A DNA stretch of 64,000 bases from Synaphobranchus kaupii (taxonomy: Eukaryota > Chordata > Actinopteri > Anguilliformes > Synaphobranchidae). Made by a program: the position numbers and the translations under genes. Positions 1 to 11,304 of the stretch are shown piece after piece. The stretch's first letter is position 1. Each line of letters begins with the position of its first letter. The stretch covers positions 81,550,541 through 81,614,540 of the forward strand of contig CM056376.1 of assembly GCA_029718625.1 (NCBI GenBank), in the 5' to 3' direction. The notes under the pieces were generated by a model that was not told the origin of the DNA, ran no database searches, and saw only the letters and a list, made by a program, of their open reading frames with translations.

Positions 1-343
1 TGATGACACCTTTTCCCACGGCCAACACTCCCTCACAGATGCGCTACAACAATGCCCATGGAAGAACAAGGTGTACCATTGAGCGCTTGAATGGAGTACT
101 GAAGAGGCGTTTTGCATGCCTCAACTATCTGAGAGTGGAACCCCAACGAGCATGCCGCATAACACTGGCTTGTATTGTGCTACACAATATCGCTGTCCAT
201 CGCAGAGTCCCCCTTCTGACATTGATGATCCCCCAGAGCCCCTTGCACCTGCTGATGATCTAGGCCCACCTATGGATTTCCCTCTAAATGAGAGACTGAG
301 TGGTGGTGCAATGCGAGATGCTATTGTCCGCAATTACTTTTGA
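1..343 (+). pseudogene. HARBI1-like transposase, C-terminal fragment, frameshifted
   Basis: This is the tail of a PIF/Harbinger (DDE_Tnp_4) transposase-derived nuclease; the rest lies before the window. The first frame shows the family signature around the third catalytic acidic residue, TRCTIERLNGVLKRRF, followed by a conserved LxCIVLHNIA-type helix (LACIVLHNIA). At about position 195 the homology moves to another frame, which supplies the acidic, proline-rich tail and the typical end RDAIVRNYF before a TGA at 341-343. The frame change means this copy is not a functional nuclease unless there is a sequencing error. HARBI1-type proteins act in the nucleus with a Myb/SANT-like partner; no partner gene is visible here. 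Family assignment is firm; subfamily is not determined. Confidence 0.85.
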
Positions 344-894
344 AAGGTGATGACAGATGATTGACTTTTTTTTTTGTTGAATATATTTTTTCTTTAATCT
401 AAATTACATTTGTGATTGACAATCTTTGTTGTGATACTTTTATGAGCATAAACATTTATGTCATCAACATTTGGTTGAAAACAAAATAGGCCACCACAAA
501 CGTGACCAAAAAATGAAAAATAAAATTGATTTGCCATGAAGGCTAAAAATTGTGTATTATTTCAGTTAACAAACTTTGCCATCTTATTTATATTGAAATT
601 TAATTTTTAAATAAATTGTATAGTACATTTTGCTCTGGTAATCCACTGGAAATCCACCCCTCTGGTGGGATCAAGGTAATCCAGTTTTTTGGGATCAAAC
701 TGATCCCAATCCTGTGTTGTCGGTTTGAACTACCTGTTTTGAAGATTTGATCCAGATTAAAGCTTGGATTTGATTTCCTGATCTGATCGGATATCAAAGT
801 GATCCTAATCCTGTTTTTTGGTTTTGAACTACCCAAAATCCAAATCTGATCCGATCAGATAGGGATTAAAAGTTTTGAACTACTGGGCCCAGGT
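344..894 (+). mobile_element. 3' terminal region of the Harbinger element
   Basis: Non-coding DNA following the HARBI1-like fragment. From about 640 it contains several diverged repeats around the words ggatcaaactgatccc, gaactacc and atctgatccgatcagat, ending in a stretch that reads gaactactgggccc at 881-894. Subterminal repeats and a GGGCCC end fit PIF/Harbinger termini. The 5' end is off-window, so the target duplication cannot be checked and the exact boundary is uncertain. Confidence 0.55.
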
Positions 895-2866
895 GATCAT
901 AACGCAATGGGTTTTCGTTGGTTCAAATTGTCACTGAGCCGAAAGTATTTTAGAACACGCCCCAGACAGCGCCACCCATCCCACTGCAGCGCAAGCGAAA
1001 GGATGTTATGTTGAGAATTTGTTGATCCTAGCGGTATTGCTGAGAAACGCCATAGCGCCAGTTTTAAGACGTTGATGCTGTCAACAAGCTTGCGTTTGAC
1101 TATACCGTCCCCTTGCGCTGGTTTGAAAATAGAGCCCGAGGAGTGGCCAGGATTCTTTCTGGCGTATTGCTATCTTGAGCCAGCAGAAAGCGCTTGCGCT
1201 AGAACCACCACAAACCTGGTCTAAAGTCATGTCGCAGTTGTTTACATGTTGTTTTAACGGCGCATATAAGTGCGTGTACATAGGCGTGTGCACAACGCGC
1301 GTACCATCCTGTCTGTTACACACAGGGCGCGCACAAACATGACTAAAATATCTAGATCACAATCACAGTATTATTGTGTAGGCTATGTCAAAAATGCATA
1401 ATAATAAAAGGTTCCATACGTCCACATACCTTTCCCTCAGCGAAGGGAAACGATGCCACAATACATTGCTCTCAGCCATCAACATCCAGGCGATGTGCGA
1501 TGGTACGGTGCGCAAATTGTCATTTACACCTAATGCGTGAATTGTCATTCAATGGAAAACTCGCGCACTGCAATAGACGGACAATTGAGTTTTGAAAATG
1601 TGTTTCAGATGTCATTACAATAGAGGTCTGTTTATCTAGGAATACAGCCTGTAAGTAAATAGAATGGTTTGTGACTGAAAAAAGTTTAAAACCTTGTCCA
1701 GTGAATATTGCTATTATTGTTTTTCAAATAGCCTAGGCTACAGCGGATTCGCTATGCATAAGGTTTTTTTCGATAGCTTATGGTTAAAAAACGGAGATAC
1801 GTAAATGTCACCATGTTTAATTGAATTGTAACCTTAGTTATTCTTCGTCCTTCATATTTTTTAAATTACAGTGACAAGGTTTCCATACCCTCAGATTATT
1901 AAAACCCCGTTGATTTCACGTGTTATTCCATAACTGAACAAAATATTTTAAAGAGAACTAAGCTTCTAATTAGAAACGAAAACAAATTTGCAGCACGTTA
2001 CAATTAATTCACAAATAATTTAAATACCATTATCTGCATGTGCGCTTTAGAGGAGCAGGTCTGTTTCCCCTGCTGTAAATCGCACTTTTAACGGTCTTCC
2101 TGGGAAAGTGGATTGTTTTAAAGCATTACGCTACCAGTAAAACTGGTTGGTCACATTTCCATAAGCAGGACATTATAAAAGAAGGGAAAATATGCGTGAA
2201 CCTATGGGTTGCCAACCTGACAGCTTTATTGTATTTGTTGTCATCATTAAGGCAAAATAACGTTATTTATTTTATTAATCAAAATTAGAATGCAGGTAAT
2301 GAACTTCGGATGAAGCTTGAACATGAGTTCATTGCTTCATTGCGTAATCAAACGAAATTCGTTAAACAAGCAGGCTAATTTGGCGTTTTCTAACGTGAGA
2401 CGGAAGCCATTGGTAGCTTATTCTCAGCTGTTGCAGGTGCCTTTAACTAAATTTAACCGCATATATTTTGTAGAATAACAGCACTGTCTGGAATTACCGG
2501 GAACTCATAATGGTTTGTCCGAATAATATTTATCATAGGCTACTATTGATCCATATAGCCTATTCCTTGATCGCACTAAACACGCACGAGCATGTCTGTT
2601 TCGCCATCATGTAAGCAATCCGCCAAGGTGGAAAAGCAAGCTTTTAAAGGGAATGGGATATGACATTTTGATTGGTTTATTGCATGTCACGCCCAAGACA
2701 CACCTATAATTAATGAAGCGACTAGGTTCAGCCCACTTGCACGCTGCGCCGTGCTTAGCGCCCAAAAAACACGCCGTTAAAATAGCAAAAGTGGACTTGG
2801 ACACGCCCTAAATTGACTTTACGCCATGCGCTTAGACCAAGCGCCAAGATCGCCAAGATAGGGCCC
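895..2866 (-). mobile_element. Non-autonomous DNA element with GGGCCC ends, copy 1
   Basis: From about 1131 to 2866 this matches, in reverse orientation, the element at 42885-44803, including the segments near 1441-1640 and 2590-2866. Its outer end reads cgccaagatagggccc. The 895-1130 part does not align well to copy 2 and may be a different internal sequence or another fragment; it also carries a gagccc end-like motif at about 1130. No transposase is encoded; short open frames such as 2607-2804 are shared by both copies only because the DNA is the same repeat. From copy 2, the likely superfamily is PIF/Harbinger-like (3-bp duplication), but this is inference. Confidence 0.7.
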
Positions 2867-3186
2867 CAGGTTTCCAACTAATGATCTCAAAAGACGGGCT
2901 CAGTGGCTGCAGAACATGAAGAGGGACAAGTGGAGTCCGCCAACGCGCTCCGTTCTGTGCTCCTGTCACTTTGAAGAGGACTGTTTTAACATCTGCGGCC
3001 GAATTGTACGCCTTTGGACAACTTCTGTACCCACCTTGTTCTCTTTTCCTGATCATCTCAAGGTAAATTCCGTCCTCACGTTGGAAGCAGCGGTCTGTGA
3101 TTTTGGTGTGATGCTGTTGGATAACTCATAGTACTATATGGCACGTAAAGTGGGAGATGTTTTATTTTTATTATAGCGGGCTAAGC

Positions 3187-3223
<37 letters not shown>

Positions 3224-3236
3224 GTTATTATAATAT
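3187..3236. repeat. (ATT)n microsatellite
   Basis: About 15 ATT repeats with a single interruption (ttg) near the end, in the intron of the THAP9-like gene and directly next to a MITE. Confidence 0.9.
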
Positions 3237-3561
3237 AAACCCCAATTCCAAAAAAGTCGGGACAGTATGTAAAATACACATAAAAGCAGAAAGCAGTGAT
3301 TTGTAAATTCTCTTATTTTTTAAACTTCCCAGTCTTTTTTTTTTAACTTCCCAGTACAACTTTTTGGAACGTGTTGCAAGCATAAAATTCAGAATTAGCC
3401 TATATTTACAAAATTCAATAAAGTTGATAAGGTAAAACATTAAATATCTTTTCTTTGTACTGTTTTCAATTAAACATATGTAAAATACAATTTACAAATC
3501 ACTGCTTTCTGCTTTTATGTGCATTTTACATACTGTCCCAACTTTTTTGGAATTGGGGTTT
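3237..3561. mobile_element. MITE with long terminal inverted repeats
   Basis: The left end reads aaaccccaattccaaaaaag and the right end is its inverted match (cttttttggaattggggttt form). The inverted match continues for roughly 80 bp through the word aagcagaaagcagtgatttg. There is no coding potential. It sits in the intron of the THAP9-like gene. This is a common fish terminal sequence; I am not sure of the superfamily and no clean target duplication is visible. Confidence 0.75.
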
Positions 3562-6473
3562 GTACTTATTTGGAGTCGAACCACCACAGGTGTTGGAACA
3601 CTGTTGTAACTGGACAGATCCCTGTTTATGCTGGGATGTTATTTGTCCAATTAAAGGCCAGTCAGGTCGATAATGGTAAAGTTCAAGCATGTTATAAAAC
3701 ACTTATATTTCTTACTGTACAACTGAGGTCACTTATTTAAATCGAAGGCTGATTACATTTTTAAGATGTAATTTAAGATTGAAATATAACAAATAATAAT
3801 ATATTGCTTATTTTATTTTGGTTTAAAACAAAGTAAAAGGTAGTTGTGATGAATGATAAAAACAGCCCTATTAAACGTAGGCTAAATTGGTGTTTCTTAC
3901 TTCAGAAATCAGATGTCCCACGAAAGACCGTTCAGGTAAGTATGGCATGCAAGGTAAGTGAAAACCATTCCACCGCTGACCAAGATGAACCCTCAAGTCA
4001 CAATCTGGTTTCCAGTGATCACGGTTATGCAGTGATGGATTCTCCTAGAAAATTAAAACGCAAACTTGACATTTTAAATAATAGATTCAAAGTTTGCAAG
4101 AAAAAGCTGAAATACGAACAGCAGAAATCGCAGAGATTGAAAAAGAAAGTGTCAGACTTATCATCTGTTGTGGAAGTGCTCAAAAAAGAGAGGCTTGTGT
4201 CCACAAACTGTGCTGACATGCTGGAGGCAACCATCAGTTGTGTACCAAAAGAGATCATGAAGAGGGTACTGAAAACGAAAAGCTCATGCAAGTACTCCAA
4301 GGAGCTGAAAGCATTTGCTATGACGCTTCATTTCTACTCAGCAAAAGCTTACCAGTATGTGAGGGAGAACTTTAATTTAGCATTGCCAAACCCCCGGACA
4401 ATTAGATTGTGGTACAGCAGAATCGATGCAGAGCCAGGTTTCACAAAGGCGGCTTTTGATTCTCTTCAGACACGGGTACAAGACAGGAAAGAAAAAGGCC
4501 AGGAAACAGTGTGTGCCCTAATGGTTGATGAGATGGCAATTAGAAGGCACGTGGAATATGCAGGTGGAAAGTTCCAAGGGTATGTGGACATTGGCTGTGG
4601 CATTGTGGATGACTCTTTGCCAGTTGCTAAAGATGCAATGGTACTCATGGTTGTGGCCATTAATGAGTCATGGAAATTACCAGTGGGATATTTCCTCATA
4701 GATGGCATGAGTGGAGAAGAATGGGCTAACATCATCAATGATTGTCTCCACAGACTCCATGACAGTGGAGTGCATACCATCTCTCTTACTTGTGATGGAC
4801 CCTCTTGCCATTTTTCCATGATGCGAGCCCTTGGAGCAACCATGTCTGTACAGGGAATTAATCCATCTTTTCCCCACCCTGCAGATCCATCCCAAACAGT
4901 GAATATTGTTCTGGACGTGTGCCACATGGTAAAATTGCTGCGGAATGCTTTTGCTGATGGTGGTGTTTTTCAGACTAGAGATGGCAAGAAAATCAGGTGG
5001 CAGTACATTGAGGAGCTGAACAAACTACAAGAAGATGAAGGACTGCGCCTTGGCAACAAAATAAGAATGGCGCACATTGAATGGAGAAAACAAAAGATGA
5101 AGGTGAACCTTGCAACACAGGTTTTCAGCAGGAGTGTTGCAGATGGTCTGGAGTACTGCAATAAAGAGCTCAATTTGCCTCAATTTCAAGACTGAAATTT
5201 TTTCTTGCGAAAGATTTATGGAGCTTTTGATGTCCTAAACAGCAGGAATCCTCTTGGTAAGGGACTCAAAGCTCCAGTGAAAACAACAAACCAAGAGCGC
5301 ACAAAACAAATCTTGCAAAGCGCAGAGGAATATCTGCTAGGACTCAAGGATGGAGGCGGTACGCCAATGCACTGCGGGCCAAGGAGAACTGCAATAATTG
5401 GTTTCATTGCAAGTTCCAGAAGCACTCTTAAAATTTTTGAGAAGTTAGTTCTTGCCCCAACTGCTCCATGCAGATACCTTCTGACGTACAAATTAAGCCC
5501 GGATCACCTTGAGCTTTTTTTCTCTGCCATTCGATCATGTGGTGGCTTTAACAACAACCCAACAGCTGGACAGTTTAAGTCAGCCTATAAGCGCCTCCTA
5601 ATGAGGCATGAGATAGAAAATGGCACTGGAAATTGCAGAATCCGGGACAACACCACCATCCTGGAGGCAACACCAACAGCTGCAAACACTGCACGCAGGT
5701 TCAATCTGCTGCCGAGAGAGCCAGAGAGGACTGACCATGATTATGCTGACTGCCCAAATGTTGAGGTGATATCTGAGTACAAGGAGGTGGCAATTAATTA
5801 CATCGCTGGATTTGTTGCCCGGAAAATAAAAGAAAGAAATACCTGTATGCCTTGCACAATGGCAGTGACATCAGCAGCCACAGTTCACCCATTTGTGGCA
5901 ATGAAAGATAGAGGAGGCCTTGAAAAACCATCTCCAGGGATTGTGGCTGTATGCAAAGCTACAGAGAGATGTTTTCAGCAGCTACTGAAAATATCAGGTG
6001 GCAAACTTCCCCAAGGAGTTGGAGTTACTCCATTGGTTGTCAGAGATGTCCTCAGTAATTGTGCTGACAGGGATCTCTTCCCTGAATTGCACAGTCACAT
6101 GTTTGACACTTCTGTTGAAGAAAACCACCTCCATCTGCTTGTGAAGGTTGCAGCCTCATGGTACTGCAAAATCCGCATGCACCATCTGGGAAAGCGAAAG
6201 ACAGAAAAAATAACGGGCACATTTATCAGAAAAACGTTGACAAAGCTCATTCTTTTCCATCATCAATGAGTTGCAGGTTGTGCATTTGTCCATACTTGTC
6301 TATTTTTATGTTGTATTTTTCTGTATATGTGTATGTGTATATATGTTCATGTCTTTCTATGTACAAATCTTTGTATATTAATTATATATGTCTGCTAAGC
6401 TCATTTCTGTCGTAATGAGCCAGTTTTCAGCTCAACCAGCCACCACAAAGTGCAGAATCCTCTTTATGTGGAT

Positions 6474-6715
6474 GTGGAGATCGATTGTTTTTGGAAATAC
6501 TCAGAGTCCGCAGTACGGGACATGAGATTTTTCCCAACAGTTACCTCTATAACTGCAACCAGCTACCTCAGACTGCCATCTCAATCAACCACCACAGCAC
6601 TGTGGTTGTGGAGATCGATTGTTTTCGGGAATACTCAGAGTCCGCAGTACGGGACATGAGATTTTTCCCAACAGTTACCTCTACAACTGCAGCCAGCTAC
6701 CTGATGCCATCTAAA
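6474..6715. repeat. Tandem duplication, about 134-bp spacing
   Basis: The segment beginning gtggagatcgattgtttt at 6474 recurs at 6608 with few differences, covering gagtccgcagtacgggac and cccaacagttacctct. It lies in the 3' part of the THAP9-like element. Confidence 0.85.
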
Positions 6716-6840
6716 TCAACCATCACAGCTCAAGTTTACAAAGGTGCCCAACAGCAATTACAACCAGCTGCCTCGGAAAACTGTCTATAAATTGACCGTC
6801 TATAAAACCAGTGTTTTGTACATAATGTATATATTTTCTT

Positions 6841-6846
6841 AATAAA
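6841..6846 (+). terminator. Polyadenylation signal AATAAA (THAP9-like element)
   Basis: AATAAA followed by a T-rich stretch, about 570 bp after the stop of the THAP9-like frame. It is the most plausible 3' end signal for that transcript. Confidence 0.4.
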
Positions 6847-7110
6847 GTTTTAACAGAATTGTATAAATATCAAACTAAAAAGTAGAAAAAGTTTTTCTCC
6901 ATCTTTGTATTGTCTCTTTCCTAGAAAATAATTTACATGGATTTGTCATGGTTTGCATATGCATGTTCGTTTGTAAAATTATATTTGTTATATTTATGTA
7001 TAGGCCTACTAACAGTGTTAATTTGCCATTATAAACCCCTGCTTTTGCGGGTATTTGTTAGGGGTCTGTGATTTTGTTAACAAAACATCACAGCTTTTTG
7101 TTAAACCCGA

Positions 7111-8239
7111 TACTAACATCCCACTCTAGGTCTGTACCTTGACGTGGTGAGTGGGCTTTAAACTAAATCAGACCATATATGTGCGTTGCATTTTTATGTT
7201 ACCCGACCACTCACAAATTCTGTCTCTATACTATGGTCTGGGAATTTGAAACTTTACATCCCATGGGATCAGAAATACCTATCACATGGGATCATTTGGT
7301 GACACCGATGGGTAACACATGGGGATTTAAAAAATGCCAAGCTAGTGAAGTGCATACCACACACAGATAGTTCTGTGGTGATAGCACATCTACAATGGAA
7401 AAAAGTGAGCTACACTACCGTTTGCGATCCGATCTGATTGCCAATTCCTACGATTGCTACTTGAGTAACTGAAAATGGCAGGATAATCCATGTAAGTGTA
7501 AAAACAGGAATAACAATGAACAAATTTAGAAATACATCTAACATAATCATTTTGTCTTCAAGGGATTGTATAACGTAATGTAGATTGTTGGCGAGTTATA
7601 GTTTTAGTATATTGTTAATGTAACGTTACCGTTACGTTAGAAAAATGTAATTTAACTTAACGTTAGCTAGGCAAATTAGCGATATATTCGCAGCCAGCAG
7701 TGTCATTTCATTGATGAAAGTACCGTCTGAATAAGTAAAATTTCTTTTGTACAGATTATGTATTGCTTTTCTTAACATTGTTTTAGAACACAGCACGTTG
7801 ATTTTCGCATCTTCTCGCTACCTAACGTTAGCTACAATGATTGCTGGCCATGTACTAGTTAGCTAGATAAAACATTAACGTTAGCTAACGCAGTCGGTAC
7901 CTAATGATAAGTTCAGGTTAATAAATTATTTTGTAGATAATAGTTAGGTGTAGCTGTTTGTCTAATTTAGTTTTCATCATTCTATTTCAAGCTAAGTTAC
8001 CTGTGCACTGAGCTTGATTTCAAGATTCTTAGAAACACACAATGCATTTAGTAATTAGCATGTAATATCTACATGTAAATATAACAGCTAGTTAAGTTTA
8101 CTGCCAATATTATATGTGTTTGAACAGCTACACCTGAAACCAGGAGCTACAGGCAGTGGACACAGGCCAGACGTACTATTGAGCGGGCCTCCAGTGTGGC
8201 GAGGGCCACCTGGATGGAGAGCACATCCAGGGCAGAGAG
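7111..8239. other. No gene seen; unique or old repeat sequence
   Basis: No exon or element end is recognised. Between about 7615 and 7890 the word aacgttagcta or close forms recur several times, a pattern common in fish genomes. Confidence 0.4.
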
Positions 8240-8410
8240 GGCCTCCAGGGTGACTGAGATGGGGCAGGCAGGCAGGGGGCCTCCAGGGTGGCTGAGATGG
8301 GGCATGGCAGGCAGGGGGCCTCCAGGGTGGCTGAGATGGGGCATGGCAGGCAGGGGGCCTCCAGGGTGGCTGAGATGGGGCATGGCAGGCAGGGGGCATC
8401 CAGGATGGAG
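8240..8410. repeat. 39-bp GC-rich minisatellite, about 4.4 copies
   Basis: Units start at 8240, 8278, 8317, 8356 and (partial) 8395 with the core ggcctccagggtggctgag. The first unit is 38 bp and diverged, the middle ones nearly identical. Because 39 is divisible by three, long open frames occur on both strands with a 13-residue period; these are not evidence of a gene. Confidence 0.9.
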
Positions 8411-8458
8411 ACAGAGCATGCCAGGCAAAGTAAAGCTTTTACACAGATTCTATATACA

Positions 8459-8500
8459 GCTCTGGAAAAAATTAAGAGACAACTGCAAAATTATCTGTTG
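8459..8500. mobile_element. Tc1-like terminal inverted repeat fragment
   Basis: The sequence acagctctggaaaaaattaa is a Tc1/mariner-type end I recognise from fish genomes. Only the end is present and it abuts the palindromic element. Confidence 0.5.
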
Positions 8501-8504
8501 TCTC

Positions 8505-10470
8505 GTTGATATTTTGGTTCTGTACTCTAGCACTTTGAGTTTGAAAGGATACAATGACAATGAGTGCAGACTGTCAGCTTTAATTTGAGGGTATTTTCAT
8601 CCATATCGGATGAACCATTTAGAAATTATAGAACCTTTTGTACACCCCCCCCCCCCCCCCCATTTTTGGGCATCAAAAAATATTGGACAGTTTAATATAA
8701 TGCAGAATAAAGTAATCATATTTAATATTTGGTAGCATATCCTTTGCATGCAATGACTTCCTGATGTCTGTGACCCAACAATATCAAAAGACTCTTGATA
8801 TCTTATTTTCTGGTACTCCTACAAGTGATAATATAACCTCTCTGCATTTGAATGGATCTCTATGGGAATTGGGTGGTGGGACTAGATCTAGTAAGTTACA
8901 CTAGAACAGTATGGAACACATGGTTGGCTAAATGGCTCCAAGTCATCAAGTGTCTGACGTATCAAACAAGCCTTAAACCATCATTCTGCTGCCAGAAATA
9001 CAGTAGATATGGATGGATAACTTGTAGGGTTTCTTCTCCTGACTTATTTTTCCATAGAGTTCAATAGAAAAATTTGTCAGGAGAAACAACCCTTAAAGTG
9101 ATCCATCCATATCTACTGCATATCTGGCAGCAGAGTGATGGTTTGAGGCTTGTTTGATACCTCAGACCCTTTATGACTTACAGTCATTTTACCAACCATG
9201 TATTCCATACTGTTCCAGCATAATTTACAGCTAAATCTAGTAGTCCCACCTAGTCTTGTGCCATCGTGTGCAAGGCAGCATCGTCCCATCGAGCCCTCTA
9301 GCCATCGCCGATGGTCGATTCTATCGAGGGGTGCGCGGGGGTGGGGGCGGGGCTATTGAACAGCGGGTCTTTTGCTTACTTATATGGCATACCATTGCGA
9401 ATTGTATTCACTATTTTGTCCAAATATAATAAAGAATAATATACAACAGATTTCACGTCTATTCTAGATTATATAGTAGAGGCTATTTATCTCACCTGGC
9501 CGCTGACCAACGAGACAGTCAGCATCACGGTCAGCGCTCAGGAGCTATAGTTTCCCTAAGCCTTTCTGCGCCCTCGTCTGTTTTACTATTCTACATAAAC
9601 CTGTTGAATCAATTTGAGATTATAGCAACTCCTAAATCGTTTCAATGTTTCGCTTCAGTGACGAAGACGTTCCGTGTATCAATATAGGAATATAGCGGCC
9701 ACCTTTTCATCCAATCTAGTTTATTTCTCTGATCACATCTTTCATTAGTCTACAGTCAGATTGTACAATATTAGGCTATATTTGTTTCCATGCCCCGAGT
9801 CCAACACCGGTAAGATTGTTGTGCTGTTAGAATAAAAAGGCTGTTGAGGGATAGGCTATATGGCTACAACTCACCACTCCGTAGCCTAAGCCTACACTCC
9901 GTTCTAGACTTAACAATAGTTTATCAATAGCACTATTGAATATGAAATATAATTTCTTTAATTAGGCCTGAATGAAATTATATAGTTAGTTGCACTGTGG
10001 TCTAACAGAACGTAGGCTATCAGCGTGATTTTGCTCAATCCAGGTAAATTATGGCGCCGTTGCGCTGCATAGGCGATCACATTTCAAAGACGCAGACAAC
10101 ACGTTACGTTGTAAATGCATGGTAGAGTAGAAAAATTATTAAAAACACAGAATGAGAGGCGAAAGTTTTATTTTTATTTTAAGAATTAAAAAAATAAAAA
10201 TCGTCCAGGCATCGACAAAGATAGATAGCCATCGCCGATGGGTTCAACCATTGTCAATAGTCGATTCCATCGACCATCGTCCCAAACCTAGTACCACCCG
10301 CTAATTCCCATAGAGATCCATTCAAATGCAGAGACGTTATACTATCGCTTGTAAGAGTATCAGAAAATAAGATATCAAGAGTCTTTTGATGTTGTTGGGT
10401 CACAGACATCAGGAAGTCATGGCATGCAAAGGATATGCAACCAAATATAAAAAATTTAAAAGCACAGTCA
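8505..10470. mobile_element. Palindromic (fold-back) DNA element, copy A, interrupted
   Basis: The left arm (about 8505-9050) and right arm (about 9060-9250 plus 10291-10470) are inverted matches. For example cagtagatatggatggataa on the left matches the ttatccatccatatctactg form on the right. The centre is near 9053. The right arm is split by a hAT element at 9251-10290 and is truncated. The left arm contains a run of about 18 C. The terminal parts resemble a Tc1/mariner-type end common in fish (word tactctagcactttgagttt), so I infer a non-autonomous Tc1-like element. No coding sequence. Confidence 0.7.
9251..10290. mobile_element. Non-autonomous hAT element inside palindromic copy A
   Basis: A 1040-bp insertion flanked by gtcccacc (9243-9250) and gtaccacc (10291-10298), a 7-of-8 match as expected of an aged 8-bp hAT duplication. 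Ends are tagtcttgtgccatcg and the inverted form of taggtttgggacgatgg. Comparison with palindromic copy B shows the uninterrupted site. Several catcg/cgatgg words cluster near both ends. No coding frame. Confidence 0.75.
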
Positions 10471-10513
10471 ACTTAGTGTATGTAAACTTCCGACTTCAAC
10501 TGTATTACTTAAG
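10471..10513. mobile_element. Tc1 terminal fragment (same family as 42815-46306)
   Basis: Reads acttagtgtatgtaaacttc then cgacttcaactgta, identical in type to the right end of the Tc1 element at 46306. Only the end remains, joined to the palindromic element. Confidence 0.75.
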
Positions 10514-10544
10514 TGCTATTAGTTCATACTACTACTACCCAACT

Positions 10545-10987
10545 CACAACATTTCAGATATTAACAGCAGTGCTCTTACATGTCCAGGGACAGGAGGGCT
10601 GGAACGTGGCGGGACAGGGGCAAACACGGACGGGTGGAAAATAGATCCTCCATCGACGGGTAGCTGAGTCCGTCGACGGAGCCGGGAACCAGGACCCTCT
10701 CGTCTTCTCCTGGGCCCATAGTTTCCCGGACACAGGACCAGGCGGGTCCCGTTGAAGGGTGACGGTTGGGGTTGGGTGGTTGAAGGGGTTGTGGGCTCAG
10801 GGCTGGCCGGCTGGAGGGTTAAGACCCCGAGCCCAACGGAGTGAGAGGTGGGCTGATAAAGGGTCCGGGGTGATGGGTGGTGGTCGGCATGCCGACGGGC
10901 GAACTCAGGGTTCTGCCCCCAGATACCCATGAGGTATTCTTCATAGGTGGTGTTGTCAAAGGGGGTAAGAAAATCCTGATTCGCCAT
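10545..10987 (-). pseudogene. Gypsy gag-like N-terminal fragment (second Gypsy)
   Basis: A 147-residue frame starting 32 bp inside the LTR boundary at 11019, on the minus strand. Its position right after an LTR and its proline/arginine-rich composition fit the start of a fish Ty3/Gypsy gag. No zinc knuckle is reached; the element is cut at about 10550, so protease, RT and integrase are absent. Assignment rests mainly on LTR context. Confidence 0.5.
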
Positions 10988-11304
10988 GCCCGCTGGGTCC
11001 TAACTGGCGAGTTCCTTCTGTTAGGTGTTGGTGGGGGAAGGACCCAAGCGCAGGCAGGAAGTACAAAAACAAAAGTTTAATAAAAGGGCTAGGCAGCAAT
11101 CCGTGGTAAACAGGCAGGGTCAAAAACCGGGGAGACAGGGCAACGGTACAAAGCACAGTCCAAAGAGTGGTCAAGGAACAGGCAAGGGTCAAACCGGGAA
11201 GGCACAGCAAAGGTTCAAAAACAGGATCCAAAACCAGGGTCGCGAGAACACAGGCAGGGGTCAAAACCGGGGAGGCGTAAGAGGAACAAAAGAGAACAAA
11301 ACAG

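Larger units (their letters stand above)
2870..6269 (+). pseudogene. THAP9-like (P-element-type) transposase, one in-frame stop, first exon missing
   Basis: Two exons are visible. Exon 2870-3062 encodes the C-terminal two thirds of a THAP DNA-binding domain: FP, RRAQWLQNMKR, LCSCHFEEDCF and a VPTLFSFPDHL end, followed by a GTAAAT donor. The next exon starts after a TTCAG acceptor at 3906, in the same phase. It has a Lys/Leu-rich coiled coil (4047-4196) and then the RNase H-like catalytic region. Likely catalytic residues are Asp in MVDEM (4527), Asp in TCDGPS (4794) and Glu in HLELFF (5511). One TGA at 5193-5195 interrupts an otherwise open frame that ends at 6269 with LTKLILFHHQ. The exon encoding the first zinc-binding residues is absent, and another element ends directly at the acceptor (2866/2869). 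Family identity is firm; the gene is broken at least by the stop. Confidence 0.9.
6270..7110 (+). other. 3' untranslated/terminal region of the THAP9-like element
   Basis: No gene is seen after the stop at 6269. The region holds a partial tandem duplication (6474-6715), an AATAAA signal at 6841 and a 28-bp near-palindrome at 7066-7093 (centre TTTTGTTAACAAAA). Where the element ends is not clear; no inverted terminal repeat could be paired because the left end is replaced by another insertion. Confidence 0.5.

Noticed and set aside
2607..2804. Conserved minus-strand frame also seen at 42947-43189
   Set aside because: Shared only because both are copies of the same non-coding element; no domain, and the frame ends differ.
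8088..8588. Proline/glycine-rich open frames on both strands
   Set aside because: Caused by the 39-bp minisatellite; no splice-supported gene could be built.
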